Shown: positions 1 to 7,669 of the stretch, piece by piece | Layout of the letters: each line of letters begins with the position of its first letter | Numbering within the stretch: the first letter of the stretch is position 1 | NCBI GenBank assembly: GCA_047620505.1 | Contig: JBLHKS010000173.1 | Span: 1-14,988, forward strand | DNA: 14,988 nucleotides | From: JBLHKS01 sp047620505 | GTDB lineage: Bacteria > Verrucomicrobiota > Verrucomicrobiia > Verrucomicrobiales > DEV007 | Direction: 5' to 3' | Translations under genes and position numbers: made by a program | The notes under the pieces: model-generated | What the model saw: the letters and a program-made list of their open reading frames with translations, nothing else | Told to the model about the DNA's origin: nothing | Databases searched by the model: none

Positions 1-1
1 G

Positions 2-778
2 CATGAGCAGTGGGTTCAGCCGCGCTACCGAGATTTGTTCGCCGTTGTGCCGACGTTTTGGATGGTCGACGATCACGATTATCGGATCGATGACGGCGAC
101 AACACGGGCGATCACCTGCCGACGCCGGCGCAGGCTCAGACGACGATGTTCGAGCAGCTGCCGTACGCCGGGCATGGCGACAAAGCTGCGAAAAGCTACC
201 GAACGCATCGTGTGAATCGGGATCTTCAGATCTGGTTTCCGGAAAACCGGATTTATCGCAGCCCGAATGCGATGGACGACGGCCCGGAGAAAACGATCTG
301 GGGCGCTGAGCAGAAAACGTGGCTCAAAGAGACGCTGGCGGCGAGCGACGCGAAGTTCAAACTCCTGATCTCGCCAACGCCGATGGTCGGTCCGGACGAT
401 GCGCGGAAATTCGACAACCATACGAATTTCGGCGGCTTCCGGCATGAGCGGGATGAGTTTTTCGCCTGGCTGAAGGAAGCCGGGCTCGACCAGAAGCATT
501 TCTACATCGTTTGCGGCGACCGGCACTGGCAGTACCACGCGATTCACCCGACCGGGATCGAGGAATTTTCCTCCGGCTCGTTGCTCGATGCGAATTCGCG
601 ACTCGGCCGCAAACCGGGCGATGCGGAGTCGACCGATCCGGACGGTTTGATCAAGCAGCCGTATTCTCAGGATCCGCGTTCAGGCGGGTTTTTGACGATC
701 GAAGTTTCCGCAGGCAAATTGGCCTTCACCTGGCGGGACGAGCACGGCGAAACGCTTCACGCGACGACGAAGGAATGA
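2..778 (+). CDS. PhoD-like alkaline phosphatase / metallophosphatase, 3' part (5' end outside window)
   Basis: The reading frame is open from the left edge, so the N-terminus is missing; about 258 residues remain, ending at a TGA at 776-778. The visible part opens with a PhoD-type core: a YRDLFAVVPTFWMVDDHDY stretch, whose DDHDY supplies metal ligands in PhoD/PhoA-like metallophosphoesterases. It is followed by an LLISPTPM strand and a CGDRHWQYH motif (about residues 170-178) that carries further metal-binding histidines. PhoD enzymes are secreted or envelope phosphodiesterases/phosphomonoesterases; the signal peptide would lie outside the window. The C-terminus (GGFLTIEVSAGKLAFTWRDEHGE) looks like the family's closing beta strands, so the 3' end seems intact. 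The kinase gene follows on the same strand. Family assignment is confident; the substrate cannot be told. Confidence 0.85.
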   Translation, partial: HEQWVQPRYRDLFAVVPTFWMVDDHDYRIDDGDNTGDHLPTPAQAQTTMFEQLPYAGHGDKAAKSYRTHRVNRDLQIWFPENRIYRSPNAMDDGPEKTIWGAEQKTWLKETLAASDAKFKLLISPTPMVGPDDARKFDNHTNFGGFRHERDEFFAWLKEAGLDQKHFYIVCGDRHWQYHAIHPTGIEEFSSGSLLDANSRLGRKPGDAESTDPDGLIKQPYSQDPRSGGFLTIEVSAGKLAFTWRDEHGETLHATTKE

Positions 779-796
779 GGCGTTGGCTCGAAACTC

Positions 797-806
797 AGCA
801 GCTGCT
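797..806. repeat. AGCAGCTGCT palindrome, copy 1
   Basis: The decamer lies inside a 16-nt perfect palindrome CTCAGCAGCTGCTGAG (794-809). It sits in the phosphatase-kinase gap if the kinase starts at ATG 876, or encodes AAA if the kinase starts at TTG 783. It could form a hairpin, but no T-run follows, so it is not a standard terminator. Confidence 0.85.
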
Positions 807-875
807 GAGAAGAAATCGGAAAAATTTGGAAAGATTGAGCAAACGGCTCGAAGTTGTGACTCAACCTGCTTGAGC

Positions 876-3659
876 ATGGCCAAATCCGACCCCGGCCCAA
901 AACAATTCCGCACGCGCAATTCGGCGACGCAGCGGGATGCTCCCTCGATCCCGGATCACGAGGTTTTGAGGCAGATCGGGCATGGCTCGTTTGGCGAGGT
1001 GTGGCTGGCGAAGGCGGTGACCGGCGTTTTTCGGGCGGTGAAGGTGATTCATCGCGAGGATTTTGATCGGGAACGCGATTTCGAGCGCGAGTTCGAGGCA
1101 ATCAAGAAGTACGAGCCTATCTCGCGCCAGCATCCCGGTCTCGTCCACGTTCTCCAGGTCGGGCGTGACGACGAACTTGGGATTTATTACTACATCATGG
1201 AGGTGGCCGACGATCTGGACACCGGCCCTGAAATTGATCCCGACACCTACACGCCGTTCACGTTTCGGTCTCAGATGCTGGACAGCGACGAGATCGATCT
1301 TGAGGCGTGCATCGAGTTTGGGGCGCAGCTCGCCGAGGCGCTGCATTTTCTTCACGACCGCGATTTGATTCACCGCGACGTGAAATTGTCGAACGTGATC
1401 ATCGCCGACGGGCAGGCGAAACTCGCGGATATTGGCTTGGTGGCAGCGTTAGGCGATCGCAGTTTTGTCGGCACCGAAGGCTACGTTCCGCCCGAGGGTG
1501 CCGGATCGGCCAGCGCGGATATTTACAGTCTCGGCATGGTGCTTTACGAGCTGGCAACCGGCAAGGACCGGCTGGATTTCCCGGATGTTCCGACGCGATT
1601 TCGCCAGCTTGACGACCCGACTCTGTGGCGGCGGATTAACAAAGTGGTTTGCCGCGCCTGCGATCGGAAGGTCGACATGCGCTACACGGACGCCCAGGAA
1701 ATGGCGATGTCGTTGCGGGGCGAAGAGGTCGAGAGAAAGCCGAGAAAATGGCCGTGGATCGCCGGCGGTGCGGCAGCAGCTGCTCTGACAACTTTGTTTC
1801 TCGTCTGGTTTTTCGGTGGGGCAAAAAAGGGAGATTCCGACGAAATTGCGACCTCCGACGGAAAATCGATCGAGGTTCTTGGGATTCGAAATGCGACTCC
1901 TGAAGGTCTCGAACTTCAGATCGTAGACGGTGAGGCGATCGTAACTAAGCCTTGGGAGGAATTGGATATTGCGGGGATTCGCGAAGACTGGCCCGAGGTG
2001 GCAGAGGCGCATAAAAAAGCCCTGAATGGCGAAACCGTGTGGATCGGATATGGCGATTTCGAGCCAGTTTTCAGAATTACCAGCACGCCGTCCGGCGCCG
2101 AGGTTTTTTCCGGCGAGGAGTCGCTCGGGTTCACTCCGTTCAGCCTCGATAAACGCCCTACCGAAGGCGTGAATTTCGAGTTTCAGCTCGCTGGCCACAA
2201 TTTTGCCGAAATTCCATTCTCAGGAGAGAACGACCCGCGAAAGGCGATTCACGTCGATCTTGAGCCGACAAAATTCCCGCAGCCAGGCGCAGCGTGGGTC
2301 AACAGTCTGGGATTACGATTCGTGCCGACGCCGCAGGGGCATCGCTTGGAATTCCCGATTGATGCGGATTTCTACATCCACGAATTCGCGCTTCCCGAAG
2401 GTCGAACCATGGAAGGCCTCGTCGAAATGTGGGAGCGCGAGGGCGAGCCGTATCCAATGGTGTTGCTTTCAAATCGCGAATACCGAGCTCTGGCCGATTG
2501 GCTTCAGGCGAAAGATCTATCCGAAGGCTACATCGGACCCGATTACACCTACTTGGCGAAGGCCCCCGTCGATTCCGAAGATGTCACTTGGCCGAAGCGC
2601 AAACTTACCAGCGGACGAGCAAACATTGCCGTTGCTCCGGTCGTTATCTTTGTTGGTAAGCAGGGCTATGGAAGCGTTCGCATCACTACAGAGCCAAGCG
2701 GGGCGGACGTCTTCAATAAGACCGGCGAAATTCTCGGGACGACGCCCTACGATGATAATCGGATTAAGGCGGGCTTGGTTTCTTATGAAATTCGCTTGGC
2801 CGGATTCAAGCCTCACTATCTCGATAACGAGGCGGTTCAGGCGAATGGCTTGCTGGAATTGCACGCCGAGTTGGAGTCGGGAGAGACAGTTGAATTCGGT
2901 AAGCCGTGGGTGAATTCGACCATGATGGAATTCTATCCGGTTGGTGAGCAGCTGCTGGTTTCAAAATTTGAAACCCGCGTGGCCGACTATCGGATATTCT
3001 GCGAGGAATCCGATAATCGGAAAATGCCCGTGAAGGGTCACGCAACTCAGGCGCTTCATCCGATCGATGCGGTTTCGAGACAAGACGCGGAGGCGTTTTG
3101 CCGCTGGCTCACCAAGCGCGAACGGGCGAACAATTTCATCACGGTACGCCACATTTATCGGCTTCCGACCGATGTTGAATGGAGCCGGTTGGCCGGTTTG
3201 CCGAACGAACCCGGAACGACTCCGGAAATGAGAAACGGTGCGGTCGATGGAATTTTTCCGTGGGGTTACGACTGGCCGCCGCCGAATCAAACCGGGAATT
3301 TTTCAGACGAAAGCCGCGCGCGGGAGTACGAAGGATTTGGTGGAATCGTGACGCCAAATTCGCCGGGGCCGGCCATCATTTCTGGTTATGACGACGGCTT
3401 TCCCAAATTATCCTGGGTTCACGAGTTTCGGCCGAATCGTTACGACCTTTTCCAAGTCTCGGGCAACGTTTGGGAGTGGGTCAGCGACAACTATTCGGGC
3501 GGTGCAGCCGGACAATCCGGAACGATCCGGGGTGGGAGCTGGGAGACCGTCGCGCGTGACGAACTGCTGACGAGTTACCGCCGTACCCTCGATCCTAAGG
3601 CGAGTGAACCGAGTGTCGGTTTTCGCGTCGTGCTTGCTCGAAGCCGGAACGGAAGTTGA
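876..3659 (+). CDS. Membrane Ser/Thr protein kinase with two PEGA domains and a C-terminal FGE-sulfatase-like domain
   Basis: A 927-residue transmembrane kinase. The N-terminal Hanks-type domain shows the glycine loop GHGSFGEVW (about 35-43), the ATP lysine in FRAVKVI (about 56), the catalytic loop HRDVKLSN (about 166-173), DIG in place of DFG (about 185-187) and GTEGYVPPEG. A single Ala-rich membrane segment follows at about 293-315, which puts the rest outside the cytoplasm. There are two PEGA domains (about 399-460, with STPSGAEVF; and about 599-666, with TEPSGADVF), separated by a degenerate FGE-like stretch. The end (about 675-924) is an FGE-sulfatase/SUMF1-like domain with YRLPTDVEW, SGNVWEWV, RGGSW and GFRVV. 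The Cys expected after RGGSW in true formylglycine-generating enzymes is not seen (RGGSWETVARD), so this is probably a binding or sensor fold. I chose ATG 876; an in-frame TTG at 783, with AAGGA 8 nt upstream, would add 31 residues and place the gene 4 nt after the phosphatase. Confidence 0.9.
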   Translation: MAKSDPGPKQFRTRNSATQRDAPSIPDHEVLRQIGHGSFGEVWLAKAVTGVFRAVKVIHREDFDRERDFEREFEAIKKYEPISRQHPGLVHVLQVGRDDELGIYYYIMEVADDLDTGPEIDPDTYTPFTFRSQMLDSDEIDLEACIEFGAQLAEALHFLHDRDLIHRDVKLSNVIIADGQAKLADIGLVAALGDRSFVGTEGYVPPEGAGSASADIYSLGMVLYELATGKDRLDFPDVPTRFRQLDDPTLWRRINKVVCRACDRKVDMRYTDAQEMAMSLRGEEVERKPRKWPWIAGGAAAAALTTLFLVWFFGGAKKGDSDEIATSDGKSIEVLGIRNATPEGLELQIVDGEAIVTKPWEELDIAGIREDWPEVAEAHKKALNGETVWIGYGDFEPVFRITSTPSGAEVFSGEESLGFTPFSLDKRPTEGVNFEFQLAGHNFAEIPFSGENDPRKAIHVDLEPTKFPQPGAAWVNSLGLRFVPTPQGHRLEFPIDADFYIHEFALPEGRTMEGLVEMWEREGEPYPMVLLSNREYRALADWLQAKDLSEGYIGPDYTYLAKAPVDSEDVTWPKRKLTSGRANIAVAPVVIFVGKQGYGSVRITTEPSGADVFNKTGEILGTTPYDDNRIKAGLVSYEIRLAGFKPHYLDNEAVQANGLLELHAELESGETVEFGKPWVNSTMMEFYPVGEQLLVSKFETRVADYRIFCEESDNRKMPVKGHATQALHPIDAVSRQDAEAFCRWLTKRERANNFITVRHIYRLPTDVEWSRLAGLPNEPGTTPEMRNGAVDGIFPWGYDWPPPNQTGNFSDESRAREYEGFGGIVTPNSPGPAIISGYDDGFPKLSWVHEFRPNRYDLFQVSGNVWEWVSDNYSGGAAGQSGTIRGGSWETVARDELLTSYRRTLDPKASEPSVGFRVVLARSRNGS
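1775..1784. repeat. AGCAGCTGCT palindrome, copy 2
   Basis: It lies in the kinase gene and encodes part of the alanine run that opens the transmembrane segment (GGAAAAALTTLF). Confidence 0.85.
2947..2956. repeat. AGCAGCTGCT palindrome, copy 3
   Basis: It lies in the kinase gene at the start of the FGE-like domain and encodes EQLL in GEQLLVSKF. Confidence 0.85.
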
Positions 3660-3687
3660 CCGAGTTGTCTGATTAAAATCGGTTTGC

Positions 3688-4371
3688 CTAACCAGCTGGC
3701 AGAATCAGCCGCTGCCTCTCTCCGCCGCAGCGAACTGGATCTGGTTCAGGCTCTTCTTCGTCTGATGAGCCGAATTCCGGCCGCAGATCCGGCAGCACAA
3801 TTTCGTGCAGCGGCGCGTTGCGAACTTCGACCCGTGCGCCTTCGCCAACGCGGCTGTAAAGATCGATCACGTCCGCAGATCGCATCCGAATACAGCCATA
3901 GCTCACTGCCCTGCCGATGTTCCGTTCCTCGGGCGTGCCATGAATATAAATGTAGCGGGCGTAGGCGTTTTTGTTACCCCATTCCTTGCCTCGCAGCCAA
4001 ATGATCCGCGAAACGATCGGGTCACGACCGGGCGCATTCGGAGGAAGAACTTCGCCGGTTGGTTTGCGGCTCTTGAAGACGGTTCCGGACTTTTTGCCGC
4101 CACCGATTTTGTCCGCGACCTCCATTCGGCCTAGTGGCGTTCGGTAGGTCCCGGGCTCGTCGCCAACTCCGAATTTCGAAGTCGAAACTCCGTAAACTGC
4201 GACGCGTTCGCCTTTGTAGCGGAGTTCGAGTTTCTGCTCGGGCACGCTGATGTAAATCACATTCGCAGTGTCCTTGCCCATGTTAATGCAGCTCGTCTGC
4301 AGCAGGGCCAGAGCCCAGCAGCTGCTGGCGAGGGCGATCATCGATAGTCGGGGAAGCGTCCGGTTTTTCAT
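3688..4371 (-). CDS. L,D-transpeptidase (YkuD family), probable lipoprotein
   Basis: A 227-residue envelope enzyme. YkuD enzymes make 3-3 peptidoglycan cross-links or attach proteins to peptidoglycan, using a catalytic cysteine. The active-site block is clear: IHGTPEERNIG (about 143-153) followed by SYGCIRM (about 157-163), with Cys160 as nucleophile and Arg162. The N-terminus MKNRTLPRLS plus the hydrophobic run to LLQTSC (about 1-28) is a signal peptide; the cysteine suggests a lipoprotein, although Gln at -3 is a poor lipobox. The C-terminus is an acidic tail (SSDEEEPEPD). The ATG at 4371 keeps a full signal peptide and lies 89 nt inside the upstream glycosyltransferase gene; an ATG at 4341 is also possible. 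The overlap suggests co-transcription and coupled translation with that gene. The gene converges with the kinase, with only 28 bp between the stops. Confidence 0.92.
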   Translation of the reverse strand: MKNRTLPRLSMIALASSCWALALLQTSCINMGKDTANVIYISVPEQKLELRYKGERVAVYGVSTSKFGVGDEPGTYRTPLGRMEVADKIGGGKKSGTVFKSRKPTGEVLPPNAPGRDPIVSRIIWLRGKEWGNKNAYARYIYIHGTPEERNIGRAVSYGCIRMRSADVIDLYSRVGEGARVEVRNAPLHEIVLPDLRPEFGSSDEEEPEPDPVRCGGERQRLILPAG

Positions 4372-5812
4372 AAATCCAATTTCGAAAGGCAGGCCACGCG
4401 ACGTAACCAAATCCAACGACGAAGAGCAAGAGAAACGGCAAGCCCATCCAATCCTGATTCAGCACCGCGCGAACGCCGAGCACGAAAAAGTAAACGCAGA
4501 GAACCGCTTCGAGCCAAGCTGTCCATTTCGGCGGTCTGCGTTTGCCGTGCCGAGCGGATTCGCTGCCAAATTTCGGCGTGCGGACGAATTCGGTCTTGTG
4601 TCCGAAGACGGCTTCGAGCACGCCCTTGCTGTTGTTCACGCACATGCCGATCCCGAGCGCTAGAGCCATCGGGAGGTGGAGAATGTCTTTTACCCAAGTC
4701 TTCGGGTAGAGCAGCCGAGTCGAAAAAGTGTAGAAAAGAATCACAGCTCCAGTGGTCATCCAGAAAATAATGATGTAGGCGAGCCAAGCCCAGGCGAGGT
4801 CGACTTGCGGGCCGCGCAGCATCAAAAGGACGAGGCCGGCCATCAAGAGGTAGGCGAAGTTGCAGGTCAGCTGAACGGAGGCTTCGATCTTCGCTCGCAG
4901 CGGTGCCGGACTTCGCCAGAGACGGACGAGGAGCTTTCGGCAAGTCTCGACCGCGCCCTTGGCCCAGCGGTGTTGCTGGGTTTTGAAGCCGCTCATCTCG
5001 CTGGGAAGTTCGGCGGGTGTGACGAGGTCGTTGCGGTAGATAAATTTCCAGCCTTTCATCTGGGCTCGCAAGCTGAGGTCGAGGTCTTCGGTCAGCGTTT
5101 CGTGGGCCCAGCCGCCCGCATCGACGATGCAGGATTTCCGCCACATTCCGCCAGTCCCGTTGAAATGAAAAAATCGGTCGCTGCGATTTCGCGCGGTTTG
5201 CTCGAGCTGAAAGTGGCCGTCGAGGAAGATCGCCTGGAGGCGTGTCAGGATCGAGGACGTGCGGTTGAGATGGCCCCAGCGGGTCTGGACCATGCCGATT
5301 GTTTCGTCCTCGAAATGTCCAACCAGGTTCCTCAGCGCATCGGCTGGCGGAACGAAGTCGGCATCGGCGATGTAAATCAGTTCGCCGCGCGCGACTTCCT
5401 GACCAGCGGCTAACGCGCCGGCTTTGAACCCGGTTCGATCGTTGCGCTGGAGCAGCTCCACCTGCAATCCGCGCTGACGCAGAATTTCCGCTTCCTCCTG
5501 CGTGATCGTCCGCGTTTCGTCAGTCGAATCATCGAGAATCTGGATTTCAAAACGGTCACGCGGATAGTCTAGTTTCCCAACTGATTCGAGCAGGCGGCGA
5601 ACGACTTTCGCTTCATTGAAAATCGGCAGTTGGACGGTCACGAACGGCAGATCCGCGTCAGCAGCTGCTGGCGGAATCGGCGGCGCGTTGTGCCGATGGC
5701 GCCAGTGCAAAAAAAGGATCACGTAGCGGTGCGCACCGAACAAACACAGTCCGCCTAACACGGCAAAATAGGCCGTGAGCCAAAGCGCTTGAAGTAACGG
5801 AGTCCAATCCAC
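4283..5812 (-). CDS. Membrane GT2 glycosyltransferase, cellulose/mannan-synthase-like
   Basis: A 509-residue processive-type family 2 glycosyltransferase. A membrane helix (about 5-37) is followed by a cytoplasmic catalytic domain with the D,D,D,QxxRW signature: ILDDSTDET (about 92-100), DADF (about 150-153), TEDLDLSLRAQ (about 241-251) and QQHRW (about 279-283). Several membrane helices follow (about 317-333, 340-365, 380-400, 430-470). This arrangement is known from cellulose, mannan and related beta-glycan synthases (BcsA/CslA-like), which polymerise sugars from nucleotide donors and export them. No PilZ domain or other bcs gene is visible, so the polymer is unknown. The start is a GTG at 5812, which keeps the first membrane helix. 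The 3' end overlaps the L,D-transpeptidase gene by 89 nt, suggesting an envelope operon. A small membrane protein gene diverges from it. Confidence 0.92.
   Translation of the reverse strand: MDWTPLLQALWLTAYFAVLGGLCLFGAHRYVILFLHWRHRHNAPPIPPAAADADLPFVTVQLPIFNEAKVVRRLLESVGKLDYPRDRFEIQILDDSTDETRTITQEEAEILRQRGLQVELLQRNDRTGFKAGALAAGQEVARGELIYIADADFVPPADALRNLVGHFEDETIGMVQTRWGHLNRTSSILTRLQAIFLDGHFQLEQTARNRSDRFFHFNGTGGMWRKSCIVDAGGWAHETLTEDLDLSLRAQMKGWKFIYRNDLVTPAELPSEMSGFKTQQHRWAKGAVETCRKLLVRLWRSPAPLRAKIEASVQLTCNFAYLLMAGLVLLMLRGPQVDLAWAWLAYIIIFWMTTGAVILFYTFSTRLLYPKTWVKDILHLPMALALGIGMCVNNSKGVLEAVFGHKTEFVRTPKFGSESARHGKRRPPKWTAWLEAVLCVYFFVLGVRAVLNQDWMGLPFLLLFVVGFGYVAWPAFRNWIYEKPDASPTIDDRPRQQLLGSGPAADELH
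4317..4326. repeat. AGCAGCTGCT palindrome, copy 4 (dual-coding)
   Basis: Part of the 14-nt palindrome CCAGCAGCTGCTGG. It lies in the overlap of two minus-strand genes, encoding SSCW in the transpeptidase signal peptide and QQLL near the glycosyltransferase C-terminus. Confidence 0.85.
5660..5669. repeat. AGCAGCTGCT palindrome, copy 5
   Basis: It lies in the glycosyltransferase gene and encodes AAA (about residues 49-51) in the Pro/Ala linker PPIPPAAADADLP between the first membrane helix and the catalytic domain. Confidence 0.85.
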
Positions 5813-5896
5813 AAATCACGAACGCCCGCCCCGAAGCGAGCGTCAATCGGTGATTGCCGGCCTAAGAAAATCTCTGAGTCGGAAGTCTTGCTCGAC

Positions 5897-6115
5897 ATGA
5901 ATTCTCTGCAACGTCTCATCCTTTCCGTCAGCGCGGCTGCGGTCATCGTTTTCATCGGCGTCGCTGTGATTTTTAAAACGAAGCTCCAATCGCAGGCTGC
6001 CGAGCATCAGAAAGAGTTGAATCGGAAGGAGGAGGATCTCGGAAAAACGGCGAGGGCCTTGCAAAGCAAAACTCAAGGCTACGAAGCGGCCAGCGCGGTT
6101 GTCGGTCGGAATTGA
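5897..6115 (+). CDS. Small membrane-anchored coiled-coil protein, hypothetical
   Basis: A 72-residue protein beginning MNSLQRLILSVSAAAVIVF. It has one N-terminal membrane segment (about 6-29), then a charged helical stretch (KTKLQSQAAEHQKELNRKEE, then DLGKTARALQSKTQGYEAAS) that looks like a short coiled coil. It ends at TGA 6113-6115. I do not recognise a family. It diverges from the glycosyltransferase (84 bp between the starts) and converges on the enolase-superfamily gene (30 bp between the ends). The layout of one helix plus a coiled coil suggests an envelope scaffold or accessory subunit, but this is only inference. An in-frame TTG at 5888 is an alternative start. Confidence 0.6.
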   Translation: MNSLQRLILSVSAAAVIVFIGVAVIFKTKLQSQAAEHQKELNRKEEDLGKTARALQSKTQGYEAASAVVGRN

Positions 6116-6145
6116 GCTTCCGAATTCGCAATTTCCAAAAAATGA

Positions 6146-7642
6146 TCAGGCAGGCTTCCAGTCCTCGAAAGGAATCAAGGAATCCCAATCCGGCTCGAAT
6201 TTTATGCCAAAGCCAGTGCCTTGTAGATGCAGGGAGGGGCAGAGGATTTGGCCATCGCGAATGTCCAGAAACAGCTCGCCGTTGCGCTCGACGTAGAGCT
6301 CTGGATGATTCTCCATCGTTAGCGCTTTTTCGTGCGCTGTCAGGTGGCTCAGGCCAAAGCTGTAGTGGTGGCCGTTGCGCTCACACTGATTGATGCCGAG
6401 CACGCCCAGCGCGGCGAAATCCTGATGAAGCGGGACGAGCGGCATGACCGAAAGATCTTCGCCTGACATGAACGCCTGTTCGCCGGTCGTCTCGCGGAAA
6501 TAATTTACCCAGGCGAGGTTGATCAGCGACTTGATGAAGCCTTTGCAATTCTTGTGCGAGACGCCGCGGTAGCCGATCTCAAACGCGCTCAGGAAGGCTG
6601 CCGGGTTGCCGTCTGCTTCATCGATCACGAGAGGTTTCTTCGCGCCAAGCTTAGTGATGATAGACGTCGTGGCTCCGTTGTGAGTGGCTTTGCGGGTCAG
6701 CGGCTGCTCAATGAAGCTGATGTGATCAAACAGGCCCGGAGCGTCCATTTCGAGCTTGCTTATGAAAGCGGAAAACGCGCTGATGTCTTCGTAAGACTCG
6801 TTGCCGTCAAGCGTGATCACGGGTATCTCCGCATTCTGCGCGAGAACGCTCCAGATTGCTTCGAGACGAGCGAAATCGGTGTCGACATCGCCTGAGATCT
6901 TCGCTTTGAAAAAGCGCAAGCCATCGCGTTTGACGTAGGCTTCGAGTGTCTCCGGCTCGCCGTCATTTATGCGCAGCTCTGGCGGTAAATCTGCTTCTGC
7001 CAACGGGTCGGCCAAGCCAATCGTGTGGCGGATGTTGATGACGACTTCAGGACGATCCGGCAGCAGCTTCGAGATTTTGACGCCCTGCAATTCTTCGAAA
7101 AACGCGCCCGGGTCGATCAGCAGCTGCTCAGTCTTGAGCATCTCGAAAATCGTCTTGTCGTGCAGCCGGCAAACCGCGTCGATCATCGCCCGCTCGTAAA
7201 GCGCGGAGCAGAAGCTCATCGTCAGCTCTTCGTGATCCGACTCCATGCCGAGGAGGAAAGCGCGATCATAACATTGACCCCACTTTTCGAACGGGTCCGT
7301 AAATTCGGGATCGTCCAGATAGACTTCGCGCATCAGACTAACGAATTCGAGCAGCCGCTCGAGACGCTGTGGCCCGTCGTAGTCCTTGCGTTTGTCGAGC
7401 CAGCCAGCGGATGGTCGATCCCCTGACATGCCCACAACGCGCTTTCCAGTCGCGTCGTCGAGAACCGTCATCTTGCAGATGAGGAATCCGTTAGGGCGGC
7501 GTTTTTCAACAGGGGCCGGTTTCTCAGTCGCTGGCTGAGTTTTCGGGTTTTCAGCGCGTCCGGCTTTTCCAATTACAAAGCGGGCGCGGCCCGGGGGGAG
7601 GGGTCGAACAAAAAGTTCGATGGATTCAATCTGGTAGGCCAT
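6146..7642 (-). CDS. Enolase-superfamily protein (mandelate racemase / muconate lactonizing enzyme type), long form
   Basis: A 498-residue protein. The barrel carries the superfamily's catalytic pattern: FKAKISGD (about 245-252) with the K-x-K acid/base lysines, then metal ligands in TLDGNESY (Asp about 279), SFIEQPL (Glu about 312) and VIDEADG (Asp about 341). SHKNCKGF (about 362-369) supplies a lysine on the opposite face. Such enzymes abstract a proton alpha to a carboxylate (epimerases, racemases, dehydratases, o-succinylbenzoate synthase). It is longer than the usual 350-400 residues: the N-terminal capping region carries a Pro/Lys-rich insert (about 29-50, KAGRAENPKTQPATEKPAP) and an extended helical part (about 90-190). 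No isoprenoid or peptidoglycan partner gene lies alongside to fix the substrate. ATG 7642 is chosen because earlier in-frame starts would run into the divergent acetyltransferase gene. Confidence 0.85.
   Translation of the reverse strand: MAYQIESIELFVRPLPPGRARFVIGKAGRAENPKTQPATEKPAPVEKRRPNGFLICKMTVLDDATGKRVVGMSGDRPSAGWLDKRKDYDGPQRLERLLEFVSLMREVYLDDPEFTDPFEKWGQCYDRAFLLGMESDHEELTMSFCSALYERAMIDAVCRLHDKTIFEMLKTEQLLIDPGAFFEELQGVKISKLLPDRPEVVINIRHTIGLADPLAEADLPPELRINDGEPETLEAYVKRDGLRFFKAKISGDVDTDFARLEAIWSVLAQNAEIPVITLDGNESYEDISAFSAFISKLEMDAPGLFDHISFIEQPLTRKATHNGATTSIITKLGAKKPLVIDEADGNPAAFLSAFEIGYRGVSHKNCKGFIKSLINLAWVNYFRETTGEQAFMSGEDLSVMPLVPLHQDFAALGVLGINQCERNGHHYSFGLSHLTAHEKALTMENHPELYVERNGELFLDIRDGQILCPSLHLQGTGFGIKFEPDWDSLIPFEDWKPA
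7119..7128. repeat. AGCAGCTGCT palindrome, copy 6
   Basis: It lies in the enolase-superfamily gene, encoding EQLL (about residues 172-175) in the N-terminal region. Confidence 0.85.
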
Positions 7643-7669
7643 CGTGTCGGTTGGGGCTTTCCCCTTAAC
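7643..7669. promoter_or_regulatory. 27-bp divergent intergenic spacer with GGGGCTTTCCCC inverted repeat
   Basis: The start codons of the enolase-superfamily gene and the acetyltransferase gene lie back to back with only 27 bp between them, too little for two separate promoters. The spacer contains a short inverted repeat, GGGG-CTTT-CCCC (7653-7664). At least one promoter must lie inside a neighbouring coding region, or a shared element acts here. I see no convincing -35/-10 pair. Confidence 0.35.

Noticed and set aside
797..809. Copy 1 of the palindrome as a Rho-independent terminator of the phosphatase gene
   Set aside because: The hairpin has no T-run after it, and the same word occurs ten more times inside genes.
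783..875. TTG 783 as the kinase start
   Set aside because: It has a possible AAGGA upstream, but ATG 876 gives a normal N-terminus 26 residues before the kinase domain and the extra 31 residues match nothing; kept only as an alternative.
3660..3687. ACCGA...TCGGT as a bidirectional terminator between the kinase and transpeptidase genes
   Set aside because: The stem is only 5 bp with a loop of about 15 nt and no clear T-run; too weak to call.
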